From: Anaerolineales bacterium
GTDB lineage: Bacteria > Chloroflexota > Anaerolineae > 4572-78 > NAK82
Reading direction: 5' to 3'
DNA length: 47,916 nt
Assembly: GCA_020343875.1 (NCBI GenBank)
Contig: CP070811.1
Location: 305,384-353,299 of the forward strand
The translations under genes were made by a program, and so were the position numbers. The notes under the pieces are model-generated. The model did not search any database. It was not told where the DNA came from and saw only the letters and a program-made list of their open reading frames with translations. This document shows, piece after piece, positions 1-8,102 of this stretch; position 1 is the first letter of the stretch, and each line of letters begins with the position of its first letter.

Positions 1-59
1 AAGCACTGGTTCTGAACATGAGCCACATTATTTTGAGGGAATCCCGGGAGGCGAAATAA
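1..59 (+). CDS. 3' end of an upstream gene (partial)
   Basis: The first bases read as an open frame of about 18 codons ending ...HIILRESREAK-stop, with the TAA lying directly before the ATG of the ABC ATPase. The frame is closed exactly at the next gene's start, which is typical of operon neighbours. The tail is too short to name. In related operons the gene in this place is often the BMP-type lipoprotein that binds the nucleoside, but nothing visible here proves that. Confidence 0.4.
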   Translation, partial: ALVLNMSHIILRESREAK

Positions 60-1616
60 ATGCAAACAGGGCTCCTGGAAGGGATAGCACGCGGAGAGAC
101 CGTCTTAGAGGCGCGCGGAATCACAAAGAGATTTCCGGCGGTCGTCGCCAATGACCAAATAGATTTCGAGATAAGAGCGGGTGAGATTCACGCAATCCTG
201 GGGGAGAACGGTGCCGGGAAAAGCACTTTGATGAATATCTTGTTTGGGTTGCTGCAACCCGACGAAGGCGAGATCTACATCGGCGGTAAGAGCGTCAAAT
301 TCAGATCACCTCTGGACGCCATCGATTTGGGGATAGGCATGGTTCATCAAAACCGCAAACTGGTGGCCGCTCACACGGTGATCGAGAACATAATCCTCGG
401 GCACCCAAGGGCTGGGAGGATCCTGAATCTGAACAGGACCGGGGACGAAATAACGGAACTCTGTGAGAAATATGGTTTCAAGATAGACCTCAGGGCAAAA
501 GTCTGGCAACTTTCAGAAGGGGAGAAGCAGGTAGTGGAGATCCTGAAGGCCCTCTATCGCGGGGCCAGGGTTCTCATCCTGGACGAACCGACTACTGCGC
601 TGGCGCCTCCCGAAACGGCGAAACTCTTGGCATCTATCGAGGCCATGGCTAGAGACGAACTCGCTATAGTCCCGTTCATCACCCATAAGCTCCCCATAGT
701 GCTGGCGGTAAGCGACAGGGTGACGGTTCTGAGGCGTGGAAAAGTCACGGCCCGGCTAGACACCGACCGGGTAACGGAGAAGAGCCTGGCCAAGAAAATG
801 GTGGGTAGAGAGGTCATCTTCAGGTTGGAGCGGACAAAGGTGGAGAAGGGGAAAACCATTCTCGACGTAGAAAACCTCTCTGCCCTCAGCGACAAAGGTT
901 TTCTGGCCTTGAAGGGTGTTTCGTTTTCGGTGTGCGAAGGTGAAATCTTCGGCATAGCCGGGATCTCCGGCAATGGGCAACACGAGTTAGCCGAGGTTCT
1001 GGCTGGCCTTCGAAAGGCTGAGGGGGGTAGAGTTATTCTTGAGGGGCAAGACATCACCCGTTCTTCCAGCTTGGAGCGATGGCAGATGGGGTTAGGATAC
1101 ATTCCCTCCGAACGCACAGAAGTGGGTTCGATCGGCGATTTTTCCCTTGTGGAAAATGTCACCATGAACTTTTACTTTGATAGTAATTACTCCCCCCGAG
1201 GGATCATGGATTACAGGAAGATACGGAAGCTTACGGAAGGAATCGTCGCCGAGTACGATGTGGTGACTCCCGGCCCAGACACGAAGGCCAAAAACCTGTC
1301 CGGCGGAAACCTCCAAAAACTAATCCTGGCACGCGTGCTCTCACGTAAACCACGGCTTCTGATCGCCAATTTACCCACTCAAGGGCTTGATGTAGGAGCC
1401 ACGGAGTTCGTTCGGAAAAAGCTTATTGAGGCTAAGAAGGAAAAAGCCGGCATTCTCCTCATCTCTGAGGACCTGGATGAGATTTTGTCGTTGAGCGACT
1501 GGGTGGCACCGGTTTACGAAGGCGAGTTTATGGGCATCATTCCGGGGGATAAGGCCCAGAGACAGCGCGTAGGAGCTATGATGGCTGGCTCGCGGCCGGA
1601 GGGATTAGAGACATGA
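60..1616 (+). CDS. Nucleoside/simple-sugar-type ABC transporter, ATP-binding protein
   Basis: This is a duplicated ATPase that powers uptake through the two permeases that follow. In the first half, residues 48-55 carry the Walker A GENGAGKS, 151-157 the signature LSEGEKQ and 171-178 the Walker B VLILDEPT. In the second half the P-loop is degenerate (GISGNGQ near 301, no lysine), followed by LSGGN at 413 and a degenerate Walker B near 433. One active and one degenerate site is the norm for the RbsA/YufO-like family. The length of 518 aa is normal. Its stop overlaps the next start (ATGA). The nucleoside branch (NupO/YufO) fits best, because purine-type hydroxylase genes follow; the exact substrate is inferred. 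The substrate-binding lipoprotein is not in the window. Confidence 0.9.
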   Translation: MQTGLLEGIARGETVLEARGITKRFPAVVANDQIDFEIRAGEIHAILGENGAGKSTLMNILFGLLQPDEGEIYIGGKSVKFRSPLDAIDLGIGMVHQNRKLVAAHTVIENIILGHPRAGRILNLNRTGDEITELCEKYGFKIDLRAKVWQLSEGEKQVVEILKALYRGARVLILDEPTTALAPPETAKLLASIEAMARDELAIVPFITHKLPIVLAVSDRVTVLRRGKVTARLDTDRVTEKSLAKKMVGREVIFRLERTKVEKGKTILDVENLSALSDKGFLALKGVSFSVCEGEIFGIAGISGNGQHELAEVLAGLRKAEGGRVILEGQDITRSSSLERWQMGLGYIPSERTEVGSIGDFSLVENVTMNFYFDSNYSPRGIMDYRKIRKLTEGIVAEYDVVTPGPDTKAKNLSGGNLQKLILARVLSRKPRLLIANLPTQGLDVGATEFVRKKLIEAKKEKAGILLISEDLDEILSLSDWVAPVYEGEFMGIIPGDKAQRQRVGAMMAGSRPEGLET

Positions 1617-2746
1617 GGATTGGGCGCTACGAATTCAAGCTCGAGAAGAGGTTGTCGCTGACCGGTTGGAAGGCAGCCATCATCTCCATCTTTGCGGTCA
1701 TCTTCGCCCTCGCCCTTTTCAGCTTCATCTTCATCCTGGCCGAGATCAACCCGCTGCTTGCTTATCGTGAGATGTTTTCCTACGCTTTCGTAAACCCTTA
1801 TGGCCTGCCGCTGACGATCAACAGGTTTATATTCCTGTTACTGTGTACGTCCGCGTTTATTATCCCTTTTAGAGCTGGGCTCTGGAACATCGGCATGCCG
1901 GGGCAGCTTTATGCTGGAGCCTTGGGCGCTTTCGCGGTCCTATATGCTTTTGGCGTAAAGGACTTTCGTACCTCGGATCTTTCCCCTGGAATTCTTATCC
2001 CCTTGATGTTGATCGTAGCCGCCTTGGGCGGTGTCGGGCTTGGAGCGATTGCCGGGGTTCTGAAGGGGAAGTTCAATATCAACGAGATAGTGGTGACCAT
2101 GATATTGAACTTCATAGCTTTCTGGTTAGTTTCACATATGATCAAAGAGGGAGGCCCCTTCATGAATCCTGGCGGGAGAGGCGAAAGCTTTGAGCTACCC
2201 TCTTCTTTATACCCGCCTATGATTATGGGTGTCCCCTTCACCATCTTCCTTGCCCTTGGGGTTGCCGTGTTGCTGTATTTTATGTTCGCCAAAACCAGAA
2301 TCGGATATAAAATCAAGGCCCACGGGCTTAGCCCGGCTGCGTCCAGGTACGCAGGCATAAGTACATTCAAGATACCCCTCTTAGTTTTTATTATGGGAGG
2401 TGCTTTGGCCGGTTGGGCTGGGTATCACTATTTCGCCGCAGTTCCCGGCGTCTACAAAATTTCCAGGAACTACGGGTATTTCGGCGACCTGGCCTTCTAT
2501 GGGATAATATGTGGACTGATCTCCCTGGGGAACCCTTTAGCGGCGATTCCGGTAGCGCTGCTCTTCGGAGGATTGTCTGTAGGTGGCAGATTCGTTCAGG
2601 GGCAACTCAATATGAGCTTCGGCTTGGATTATGCCTTGCTCGGAGTTTTGATGATTACTCTCGTCGCTTTTCAATTCTTTTACCGCTATCAGATCGGTTG
2701 GGCGAAAACAGGGGAGGAGAGGTTAGATGTGGGAGTTCTTCGCTAG
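1613..2746 (+). CDS. ABC transporter permease 1 (YufP/NupP-like)
   Basis: This is a polytopic inner-membrane protein of 377 aa in the BPD_transp_2 (branched-chain/ribose/nucleoside) permease family. A short charged N-terminus precedes a first membrane segment near residues 20-45, and roughly nine further hydrophobic segments follow. The family core is visible as GLWNIGMPGQLYAG near residues 88-101 and an NEIVVTMILNF loop near 157. It should form the translocation pore with the next gene product. The start overlaps the ATPase stop by four bases, so translation is probably coupled. Its own 3' end overlaps the next permease by 20 bases. The assignment to nucleosides rather than sugars is an inference from gene order (ATPase, long permease, short permease). 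Confidence 0.88.
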   Translation: MRIGRYEFKLEKRLSLTGWKAAIISIFAVIFALALFSFIFILAEINPLLAYREMFSYAFVNPYGLPLTINRFIFLLLCTSAFIIPFRAGLWNIGMPGQLYAGALGAFAVLYAFGVKDFRTSDLSPGILIPLMLIVAALGGVGLGAIAGVLKGKFNINEIVVTMILNFIAFWLVSHMIKEGGPFMNPGGRGESFELPSSLYPPMIMGVPFTIFLALGVAVLLYFMFAKTRIGYKIKAHGLSPAASRYAGISTFKIPLLVFIMGGALAGWAGYHYFAAVPGVYKISRNYGYFGDLAFYGIICGLISLGNPLAAIPVALLFGGLSVGGRFVQGQLNMSFGLDYALLGVLMITLVAFQFFYRYQIGWAKTGEERLDVGVLR

Positions 2747-3602
2747 AAGTCTAGCAGCCTCAACAATTTTCACCTTTGCCGCTCTCGGTGAGCTCATCGA
2801 CCAGCGCTCAGGGATTCTGAACGTTGGGATTGAGGGTGTGATGCTTTTTGGTGCTACCTTAGGTTTCATCGCTGCTCAAGTCACCGGGAGTTACGTGATT
2901 GGTTTCTTGGTGGGAATTGCCATCGGAGGCCTACTCGGCCTGCTCCATGGATTCTTCTCCATCACGTTGGGAGCCGACCAGGTTGTGGTCGGCATGGGCA
3001 TATGGATTCTAGGTTTCGGTCTCACCACCTACATAGGCAACCCTTATACAGGGCCCCTAGGGATGGACAGGATACCCACTATCCTGGGCCTTTCCCCATT
3101 CTTTTATGTCGGACTCGTACTGGTAATCGTTTCGTGGTTTGTGCTCTCCAAGACGAGCTTGGGCCTGAAGATAAGATCGGTGGGAGAGAACCCATCTGTT
3201 GCGGAAGTCTCAGGCGTGGACGTCACGAAAACTCGCTATCTCTGCGTAACAGTCGGCGGTATGCTCATGGGGCTTTCGGGTGCGATTTACTCTTTGTATT
3301 ATAACCCGGTCTGGAACTATAACTTTCTAATGGGCTGGGGGTTCATCGCTCTGGCTCTCGTCTTTTTCTCTATGTGGAATCCTTGGATCCTGCTTGGCGG
3401 ATCTTTGCTTTTTGGAACCCTGTGGCAACTCTCGCTCAACCCACAACTGGTACTCCCTGGCGTTCTGTCCAGATATATCTGGAGGACGGTTCCCTTTGTC
3501 ATTACTATAGGGGTTTTGCTCATCATCTCAACCAAGTGGTTTAGGATCAGGTGGGGGGCAGCAAGACCCGAAGCGCTCGCAGTGCCCTACGTAAAAGAGT
3601 GA
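2727..3602 (+). CDS. ABC transporter permease 2 (YufQ/NupQ-like)
   Basis: This 291-aa membrane protein of the same permease superfamily is the usual shorter partner. The N-terminal half carries the family hallmark GELIDQRSGILNVGIEGVM (residues 20-38), and the middle has VGENPSVAEVSGVDVTKTR near residue 150. About eight hydrophobic segments are present. The ATG is preceded by the purine-rich GGGGAGGAGAGG and lies inside the end of the preceding gene, indicating tight coupling. After it comes a 79-bp gap without a visible terminator before the molybdenum hydroxylase genes, so one transcript covering both units is likely. Confidence 0.88.
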   Translation: MWEFFARSLAASTIFTFAALGELIDQRSGILNVGIEGVMLFGATLGFIAAQVTGSYVIGFLVGIAIGGLLGLLHGFFSITLGADQVVVGMGIWILGFGLTTYIGNPYTGPLGMDRIPTILGLSPFFYVGLVLVIVSWFVLSKTSLGLKIRSVGENPSVAEVSGVDVTKTRYLCVTVGGMLMGLSGAIYSLYYNPVWNYNFLMGWGFIALALVFFSMWNPWILLGGSLLFGTLWQLSLNPQLVLPGVLSRYIWRTVPFVITIGVLLIISTKWFRIRWGAARPEALAVPYVKE

Positions 3603-3681
3603 AGGCGACGGTCCTGGTAGACTGCTCACTCAAAACCCCAAACTCGAAAACTGAGATTTCAAACGCCAAAGGAGGTAACAT

Positions 3682-4602
3682 ATGCCTGAGACTGCGGGGC
3701 AGACTTTTATACACACCCCAACGCCTGGACTGCCTGAGTTCGACTACATAAAACCTGCCTCCTTGACCGCAGCCAGCCAGTTCTTGGCTGAGCACGCAGG
3801 CGAGGCTCGTCCGTTCATGGGCGGCACGGATGTCTTTGTGCGCATGCGGGATGGTTTCTGGACGGAAAAGTACATTGTGAATGTGAAGGGCCTGGACGGT
3901 ATGAACGACGTCACCTTTGACCCGACCACTGGCCTCACCATCGGCGCGTCCGTAAACATGAACCGGCTTATTGCTTCGTTGGAGGTCAAAGAACACTACC
4001 CACTGTTGGCGGAGGCGGCGCATACGGTCGCTAGCTACCAGTTGCGGACCCGGGCCACCCTGGTGGGCAACATTTGTAATGCCTCGCCCGCTGGCGATAC
4101 CATCGGCGCATGTATGGTGCTGGATGGGACCTTGCACATCCACGGTGTGGACGGCATGCGGAAGGAGCCATTGAGTACATTCTTCGTCGGCCCTGGTCAG
4201 ACGGTCCTCAAGCCGGGGGACATTGCCACGGCGATCACGTTTCCCATCCCGCCCGCAGGCTACGCAGCCAAGTATATCAAATTGGGTCGCAATGCAATTG
4301 GCGACTTGGCTATTGTTGGGGTGACCGCATTGGGTTTCCCTGATCGCGGGGCTCCGTCCGGCTACCGCGTCCGGCTGGCGTTGGCTTCCGTGGCGCCCAT
4401 CCCGCTGGTGCCGACCCAAGCTGAGGCCATCTTGGCCGAGAAGCCCATAACCGAGGCCACCATCAATGAGGCGGCCCAGGCGGCCATGGATGCATCTACA
4501 CCCATCGACGACGTGCGCGGCAGCGCCCGATATCGTAAGTTGATGGTCAAGAACCTTACCAGGAGGGCCGTCACACAGGTTTGGGAACAGATCCGTGAAT
4601 AA
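3682..4602 (+). CDS. Molybdenum hydroxylase, FAD-binding medium subunit (CoxM/XdhB-like)
   Basis: This 306-aa flavoprotein subunit of the xanthine dehydrogenase family passes electrons from the iron-sulfur subunit to an acceptor through FAD. The first FAD motif is MGGTDVFVRMRDG (residues 47-59, usual form AGGTDLL). The second is ATLVGNICNASPAGD near 126-140, a clear match to the family's GGNIxNASPxGD. The C-terminal third is the CO_deh_flav_C domain. AAAGGAGGT at 3668-3676 sits six bases before the ATG and fixes the start. It is first of three subunit genes in the medium-small-large order that is common in bacteria. Confidence 0.9.
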   Translation: MPETAGQTFIHTPTPGLPEFDYIKPASLTAASQFLAEHAGEARPFMGGTDVFVRMRDGFWTEKYIVNVKGLDGMNDVTFDPTTGLTIGASVNMNRLIASLEVKEHYPLLAEAAHTVASYQLRTRATLVGNICNASPAGDTIGACMVLDGTLHIHGVDGMRKEPLSTFFVGPGQTVLKPGDIATAITFPIPPAGYAAKYIKLGRNAIGDLAIVGVTALGFPDRGAPSGYRVRLALASVAPIPLVPTQAEAILAEKPITEATINEAAQAAMDASTPIDDVRGSARYRKLMVKNLTRRAVTQVWEQIRE

Positions 4603-4685
4603 CCAAGCAACTATTCACCGCCTGAGCGAGCCTGCTTATCTGCTACGCCGAAGGTGAGCAGGTGCTGTGACTACTGGAGACAACT

Positions 4686-5156
4686 ATGGCATTTCACAGA
4701 ATCACTCTTACTGTTAATGGCGAAATCGAGCTGGTTGACGTTCCGTCAAATATGACGCTGCTGCAATTGCTGCGTGACAAACTGGTGCTAACGGGTACCA
4801 AAAACGGCTGTGCAGCTGGCGAGTGTGGTGCTTGTACTGTGATCCTGGATGGTGAGCCGGTAAACAGTTGTATGGTGCTGGCTGCCGAGTGCGATGGGGC
4901 ACAGGTCATCACCGTTGAGGGGCTTGCCCATGATGGAACGCTTGACCCGGTCCAAGAGACGATCATTGAGCAGGGCGGTGTACAATGCGGCTTCTGCACG
5001 CCAGGCATCCTCATCTCAGCCCGGGCGTTGCTCGATCGTAACGTCGACCCTAGCGACTATGAAATCCGAGACGCGCTGGTAGGTAATTTGTGCCGTTGCA
5101 CCGGCTATTTGCGGATTATTGACGCCGTAAGGGAAGCGGCAAGCCGAGCGAGTTGA
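4686..5156 (+). CDS. Molybdenum hydroxylase, 2Fe-2S small subunit (CoxS/XdhC-type ferredoxin)
   Basis: This 156-aa protein binds two [2Fe-2S] clusters. The plant-type cluster is in the N-terminal half (CAAGECGACTV near residues 42-52, then a fourth Cys in PVNSC). The second is in the helical C-terminal half (CGFCTPG near 103 and CRCTGY near 137). All eight cysteines are present and the length is normal. It relays electrons from the molybdenum site in the large subunit to FAD. A GGAGA at 4676-4680 supports the ATG. It lies 83 bp after the FAD subunit and about 120 bp before the large subunit. Confidence 0.93.
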   Translation: MAFHRITLTVNGEIELVDVPSNMTLLQLLRDKLVLTGTKNGCAAGECGACTVILDGEPVNSCMVLAAECDGAQVITVEGLAHDGTLDPVQETIIEQGGVQCGFCTPGILISARALLDRNVDPSDYEIRDALVGNLCRCTGYLRIIDAVREAASRAS

Positions 5157-5277
5157 TTGGTTGATGAGGTGTGCGTATCGGGTGGTAGCCTGGTAGCACG
5201 TAGCAAGTCATGCCCTGTTCTTCGGCTATTCGTTGGCCCAATGACCCGTTAACCCACCATCCTTTTTGGAGGAAGCT

Positions 5278-7644
5278 ATGGTGAGCAAAGAGATGGCCAG
5301 TGTGAAGATCCCTGATCTGATTGGCAAGAGTGTGCCCCGCCTGGATGCGCGTGACAAGGTGACTGGCGCTGCCCGTTTCGCTGATGACCTTCAATTTGGG
5401 CCGGGATTGCTTTATGCACGTATTAAGCGTAGCCCTTTTCCCCATGCGATCATCAAATCCATTGACATCAGTAAAGCCCAGGCACTGCCCGGCGTCAAGG
5501 CGGTAGTTACCGGCAAAGACTTCCCTGGCTTCATCGGCCTGTATCTGTTGGACCGTCATATCTTCTGCCGTGACCGGGTACGCTACGTGGGCGACCCGGT
5601 AGCTGGGGTGGCTGCCGTCAGTGAAGAAATCGCTGAGAAAGCGGTAGAACTCATCCAGGTGGACTATGAGGTTCTGGAGCCAGTGCTGGACCCTGAATTC
5701 GGCGCCAGCCCTGACGCGCCCCTGGTCCACCCCGACCTGAGCGAGTACGAGGTGGTCCCGTTTATCCTCCCCAGAGCGGGCACCAACATCTCTAACCACT
5801 TCAAGATCCGCAAAGGCGATGCAGATGGCGTCTGGAACAGCGGGCAGTGCGCGGCCGTCGTGGAGCGCAAATACCGTGTCCCTCACGTACAGCATGTGCC
5901 CATCGAGCCCCATGTGGCTATCGCCCAGGTGAACGAGGGGGGTACGGTCACCTTGTGGGGCAGTTCGCAATCTCCTTTTGCTCAGCGCAATCTCATCGCC
6001 AAGACCTTGGGCATTTCGCAGAGCGATATGCGGGTCATTGCCCCTTACGTGGGGGGCGGCTTTGGCTCTAAAGCTGGCGTGAGTATGGAGGCGTTGGCGG
6101 TAGCCATTGCAATGAAGACCAAGGGCCGGCCAGTGAAGCTGCGCCTGACCCGTGAGGAGGAATTCTACACGGTCTTTGTGCGTCAGGGGCTGGTGGCCTA
6201 TTTTAAGATGGGCTGCGATGAAAATGGCCGGCTGCTGGCTATGGAGAACAAGTTCTACTGGGATGGGGGTGCGTATACCGAATATGGTGTGAACATGACC
6301 CGGGCTGCCGGCTACAGCAGCAGCGGCCCCTATGAAGTGCCCCATGTGAAGACCGACAGCTACTGCGTCTACACCAATCACCCGGTCAGCGGGCCTATGC
6401 GCGGATTTGGTATGCCTGAGATGCACGCCGGCTTGGAGCAGTGTATTGACGACTTGGCTGAGGCAATCGGAATCGACCCGGCCGAATTCCGCAAGATCAA
6501 TTGCCTGAAGACAGATAGCATCCTGGTAACGGGCAGCAAGATGCACGCCACCGGACTGCCCCAGTGTGTCCAAGAGGTGATCAGAGCCATTGACTGGGGC
6601 AGGAAGGAGCCACCCAGCGCCCCCCACAAGCGACGCGGCAAAGGCATTGCCCTGATGTGGAAAGCACCCGCTATGCCGCCTAATGCCGGATCTAGCGCCT
6701 GGGTCGAATTGAACGAAGACGCCACGGTAACTTTAGGCGTGGGGGGGCAGGAGATTGGCCAGGGGACCTTCACGGCCATGGCCCAAATGGCCGCCGCTGC
6801 CTTGGGGGTTCCTTATGACTGGGTACGGGTAGCAGCGCCGGTAGATACTCAGTACAGCCCCTACGAATGGCAGACCGTGGCCAGCCGCCTCACTTGGAGT
6901 ATGGGTAATGCGGTCGTCAACGCTGCCCGCGATGCTCGTCGTCAGGTTATTGAACTGGTAGCCGAGGCCTGGGACGAGGACCCCGAGGACCTGGACATTG
7001 TGGCTGGGGAAGTAATCTCCTACAAGAGCGAGGAATCGATTTCGCTCAAGGACATTGTCGTCTATGGCTTGCCCAAGCCCAATGACAGTGGCTGGATGGG
7101 GGGGCCGGTTGTGGGACGCGGCACCTTCATGCCGACCTACGTGACCGGCCTGGACCCGGAAACTGGCCAGGGTGAGCGGGCGGTGGTCCACTACACCACT
7201 GGTGCCCAGGCAGTGGAAGTCGAAGTGGACATGCAGACGGGCGCGGTAGAGGTCTTACGGGCTGTAGCTGCTTTTGATGTGGGCAAGGCCATCAATCCGG
7301 AATTGGTCAAGTCGCAGATGGAAGGCGGCTTTGTGCAAGGGCTCAGCACGGCACTCTTCGAAAGCCTGCAACTCAAGGATGGCGTGCTGCAGAACCCTAG
7401 CTTCGTAGACTACCGTATCGCCACCAGCTCAGACGCACCCGCTGACATCCATGCCATCATCGTCGAAGTGCCGCAAGACGACGGGCCGTGGGGGGCACGC
7501 GGCATCGGCGAACATTCCATGGTGCCTACCATTCCGGCCATTGCTAATGCCATCTACGATGCTATCGGTGTGCGGCCCGGGCCGCCTCCCTTCACAGCCG
7601 AGAAGGTATATTTGGCCATGCTAGATGCGGCTATCGCCGAGTGA
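5278..7644 (+). CDS. Molybdenum hydroxylase, molybdopterin-binding large subunit (xanthine dehydrogenase family)
   Basis: This is the catalytic subunit, 788 aa from the ATG chosen here. GGAGG at 5268-5272 lies five bases before that ATG; a TTG four codons upstream overlaps the ribosome-binding site and is less likely. Family motifs are present: GGGFGSK (about 259-265), MRGFGMPE (about 374), GQEIGQGT (about 490) and RGIGEHS near 742, whose glutamate matches the general base of xanthine dehydrogenases. The AYxCSFR active-site loop of form I CO dehydrogenase is absent, with MRGFG in its place, so this is not a true CO dehydrogenase. Hydroxylation of a purine or another N-heterocycle is likely because a nucleoside-type importer precedes it. 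The substrate cannot be read from sequence. Confidence 0.9.
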   Translation: MVSKEMASVKIPDLIGKSVPRLDARDKVTGAARFADDLQFGPGLLYARIKRSPFPHAIIKSIDISKAQALPGVKAVVTGKDFPGFIGLYLLDRHIFCRDRVRYVGDPVAGVAAVSEEIAEKAVELIQVDYEVLEPVLDPEFGASPDAPLVHPDLSEYEVVPFILPRAGTNISNHFKIRKGDADGVWNSGQCAAVVERKYRVPHVQHVPIEPHVAIAQVNEGGTVTLWGSSQSPFAQRNLIAKTLGISQSDMRVIAPYVGGGFGSKAGVSMEALAVAIAMKTKGRPVKLRLTREEEFYTVFVRQGLVAYFKMGCDENGRLLAMENKFYWDGGAYTEYGVNMTRAAGYSSSGPYEVPHVKTDSYCVYTNHPVSGPMRGFGMPEMHAGLEQCIDDLAEAIGIDPAEFRKINCLKTDSILVTGSKMHATGLPQCVQEVIRAIDWGRKEPPSAPHKRRGKGIALMWKAPAMPPNAGSSAWVELNEDATVTLGVGGQEIGQGTFTAMAQMAAAALGVPYDWVRVAAPVDTQYSPYEWQTVASRLTWSMGNAVVNAARDARRQVIELVAEAWDEDPEDLDIVAGEVISYKSEESISLKDIVVYGLPKPNDSGWMGGPVVGRGTFMPTYVTGLDPETGQGERAVVHYTTGAQAVEVEVDMQTGAVEVLRAVAAFDVGKAINPELVKSQMEGGFVQGLSTALFESLQLKDGVLQNPSFVDYRIATSSDAPADIHAIIVEVPQDDGPWGARGIGEHSMVPTIPAIANAIYDAIGVRPGPPPFTAEKVYLAMLDAAIAE

Positions 7645-7852
7645 GCCAAAAGCAGGTAGCAGGCCAGGAGTGACAGGCATTATGCCGCAGCTGGCAGTAG
7701 CCGGGCCTGTGGGCAACGTCTTTTGGCTATCAGTTGCCTGGCTACAGAAATGATGTCCAGATAACATCCTCGGACCTGGCTGAAGCCCCCATTCCCGCTT
7801 TCACTGACTGGACTCGCAATATTACGTGTAGGTAATCACGAATTTCGAAGCA

Positions 7853-7881
7853 TTGGAAATTTATCGAATTTGTTGTATAGT
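7853..7881 (+). promoter_or_regulatory. Sigma70-like promoter for the flavoprotein gene at 8103
   Basis: TTGGAA (7853-7858) and TATAGT (7876-7881) are separated by exactly 17 nt. The surroundings are AT-rich, with CGAATTT repeated at 7839 and 7865. A start near 7888 would give a leader of more than 200 nt, most of it supplied by the inserted element. Confidence 0.6.
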
Positions 7882-7896
7882 TGGGCATTGGTGAAC

Positions 7897-7914
7897 GGGC
7901 TTATCAATAAGCCC
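7897..7914. repeat. Perfect palindrome GGGCTTAT-CA-ATAAGCCC
   Basis: Two 8-bp arms are separated by two bases, about 10-25 bp downstream of the predicted transcription start. It could be an operator or a short hairpin in the RNA. The target duplication of the MITE overlaps its right arm, so this palindrome may have been the insertion target. Confidence 0.55.
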
Positions 7915-7917
7915 ATC

Positions 7918-8037
7918 GTTACTACTCAGGCTAAGCTCGGAGAGGGTTTGTAACCCTCGGCATTTGCCATGCAGAGCCTGGCTTAAGCCCAAGACGGCGG
8001 TCACAAACCGCCTTGGAGCACTTACCTGAGTAGTAAC
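7918..8037. mobile_element. MITE-like element, 120 bp, with terminal inverted repeats and 8-bp target duplication
   Basis: The ends are a perfect 13-bp inverted repeat: GTTACTACTCAGG at 7918-7930 and its complement at 8025-8037. Both ends continue with TAAG if one base is skipped. The octamer AGCCCATC lies directly outside each end (7910-7917 and 8038-8045), the mark of a transposition event. Each half holds its own hairpin built on the shared core GGTTTGTRACC: 7942-7958 (7-bp stem, 3-nt loop) and 7996-8012 (6-bp stem, extended by CCAA/TTGG). There is no coding capacity, so a transposase elsewhere would be needed. The parent IS family is not known to me. Insertion put it into the 5' leader of the downstream gene. 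Confidence 0.85.
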
Positions 8038-8102
8038 AGCCCATCTTCATTAATAGAGGGGGATTCCAAGTTTTGCAGATACCTTAACAGGGAGGTGAGT
8101 TG

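Larger units (their letters stand above)
7645..8102 (+). other. Intergenic region with promoter and inserted element
   Basis: No gene is visible. The first part holds an inverted pair GCCAAAAG (7645-7652) and CTTTTGGC (7720-7727) starting right at the stop codon of the large subunit. Within it CCAGG and CCTGG repeats could form an inner stem. This may be the 3' end structure of the hydroxylase transcript, though no T-run follows. The middle holds a promoter and a short palindrome. The last 120 bp before the ribosome-binding site are a MITE-like element, listed separately. Confidence 0.5.

Noticed and set aside
3547..4419. Long minus-strand open frame across the FAD subunit gene
   Set aside because: Its residues show no family pattern, it lies opposite a gene with clear FAD motifs, and it has no ribosome-binding site.
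5116..6627. 503-codon minus-strand open frame
   Set aside because: It is antisense to the molybdopterin subunit, with His-rich meaningless composition typical of antisense frames in GC-rich genes.
5278..7644. CO dehydrogenase large subunit (CoxL)
   Set aside because: The form I active-site loop AYxCSFR is missing and MRGFG stands in its place, so only the broader xanthine dehydrogenase family is claimed.
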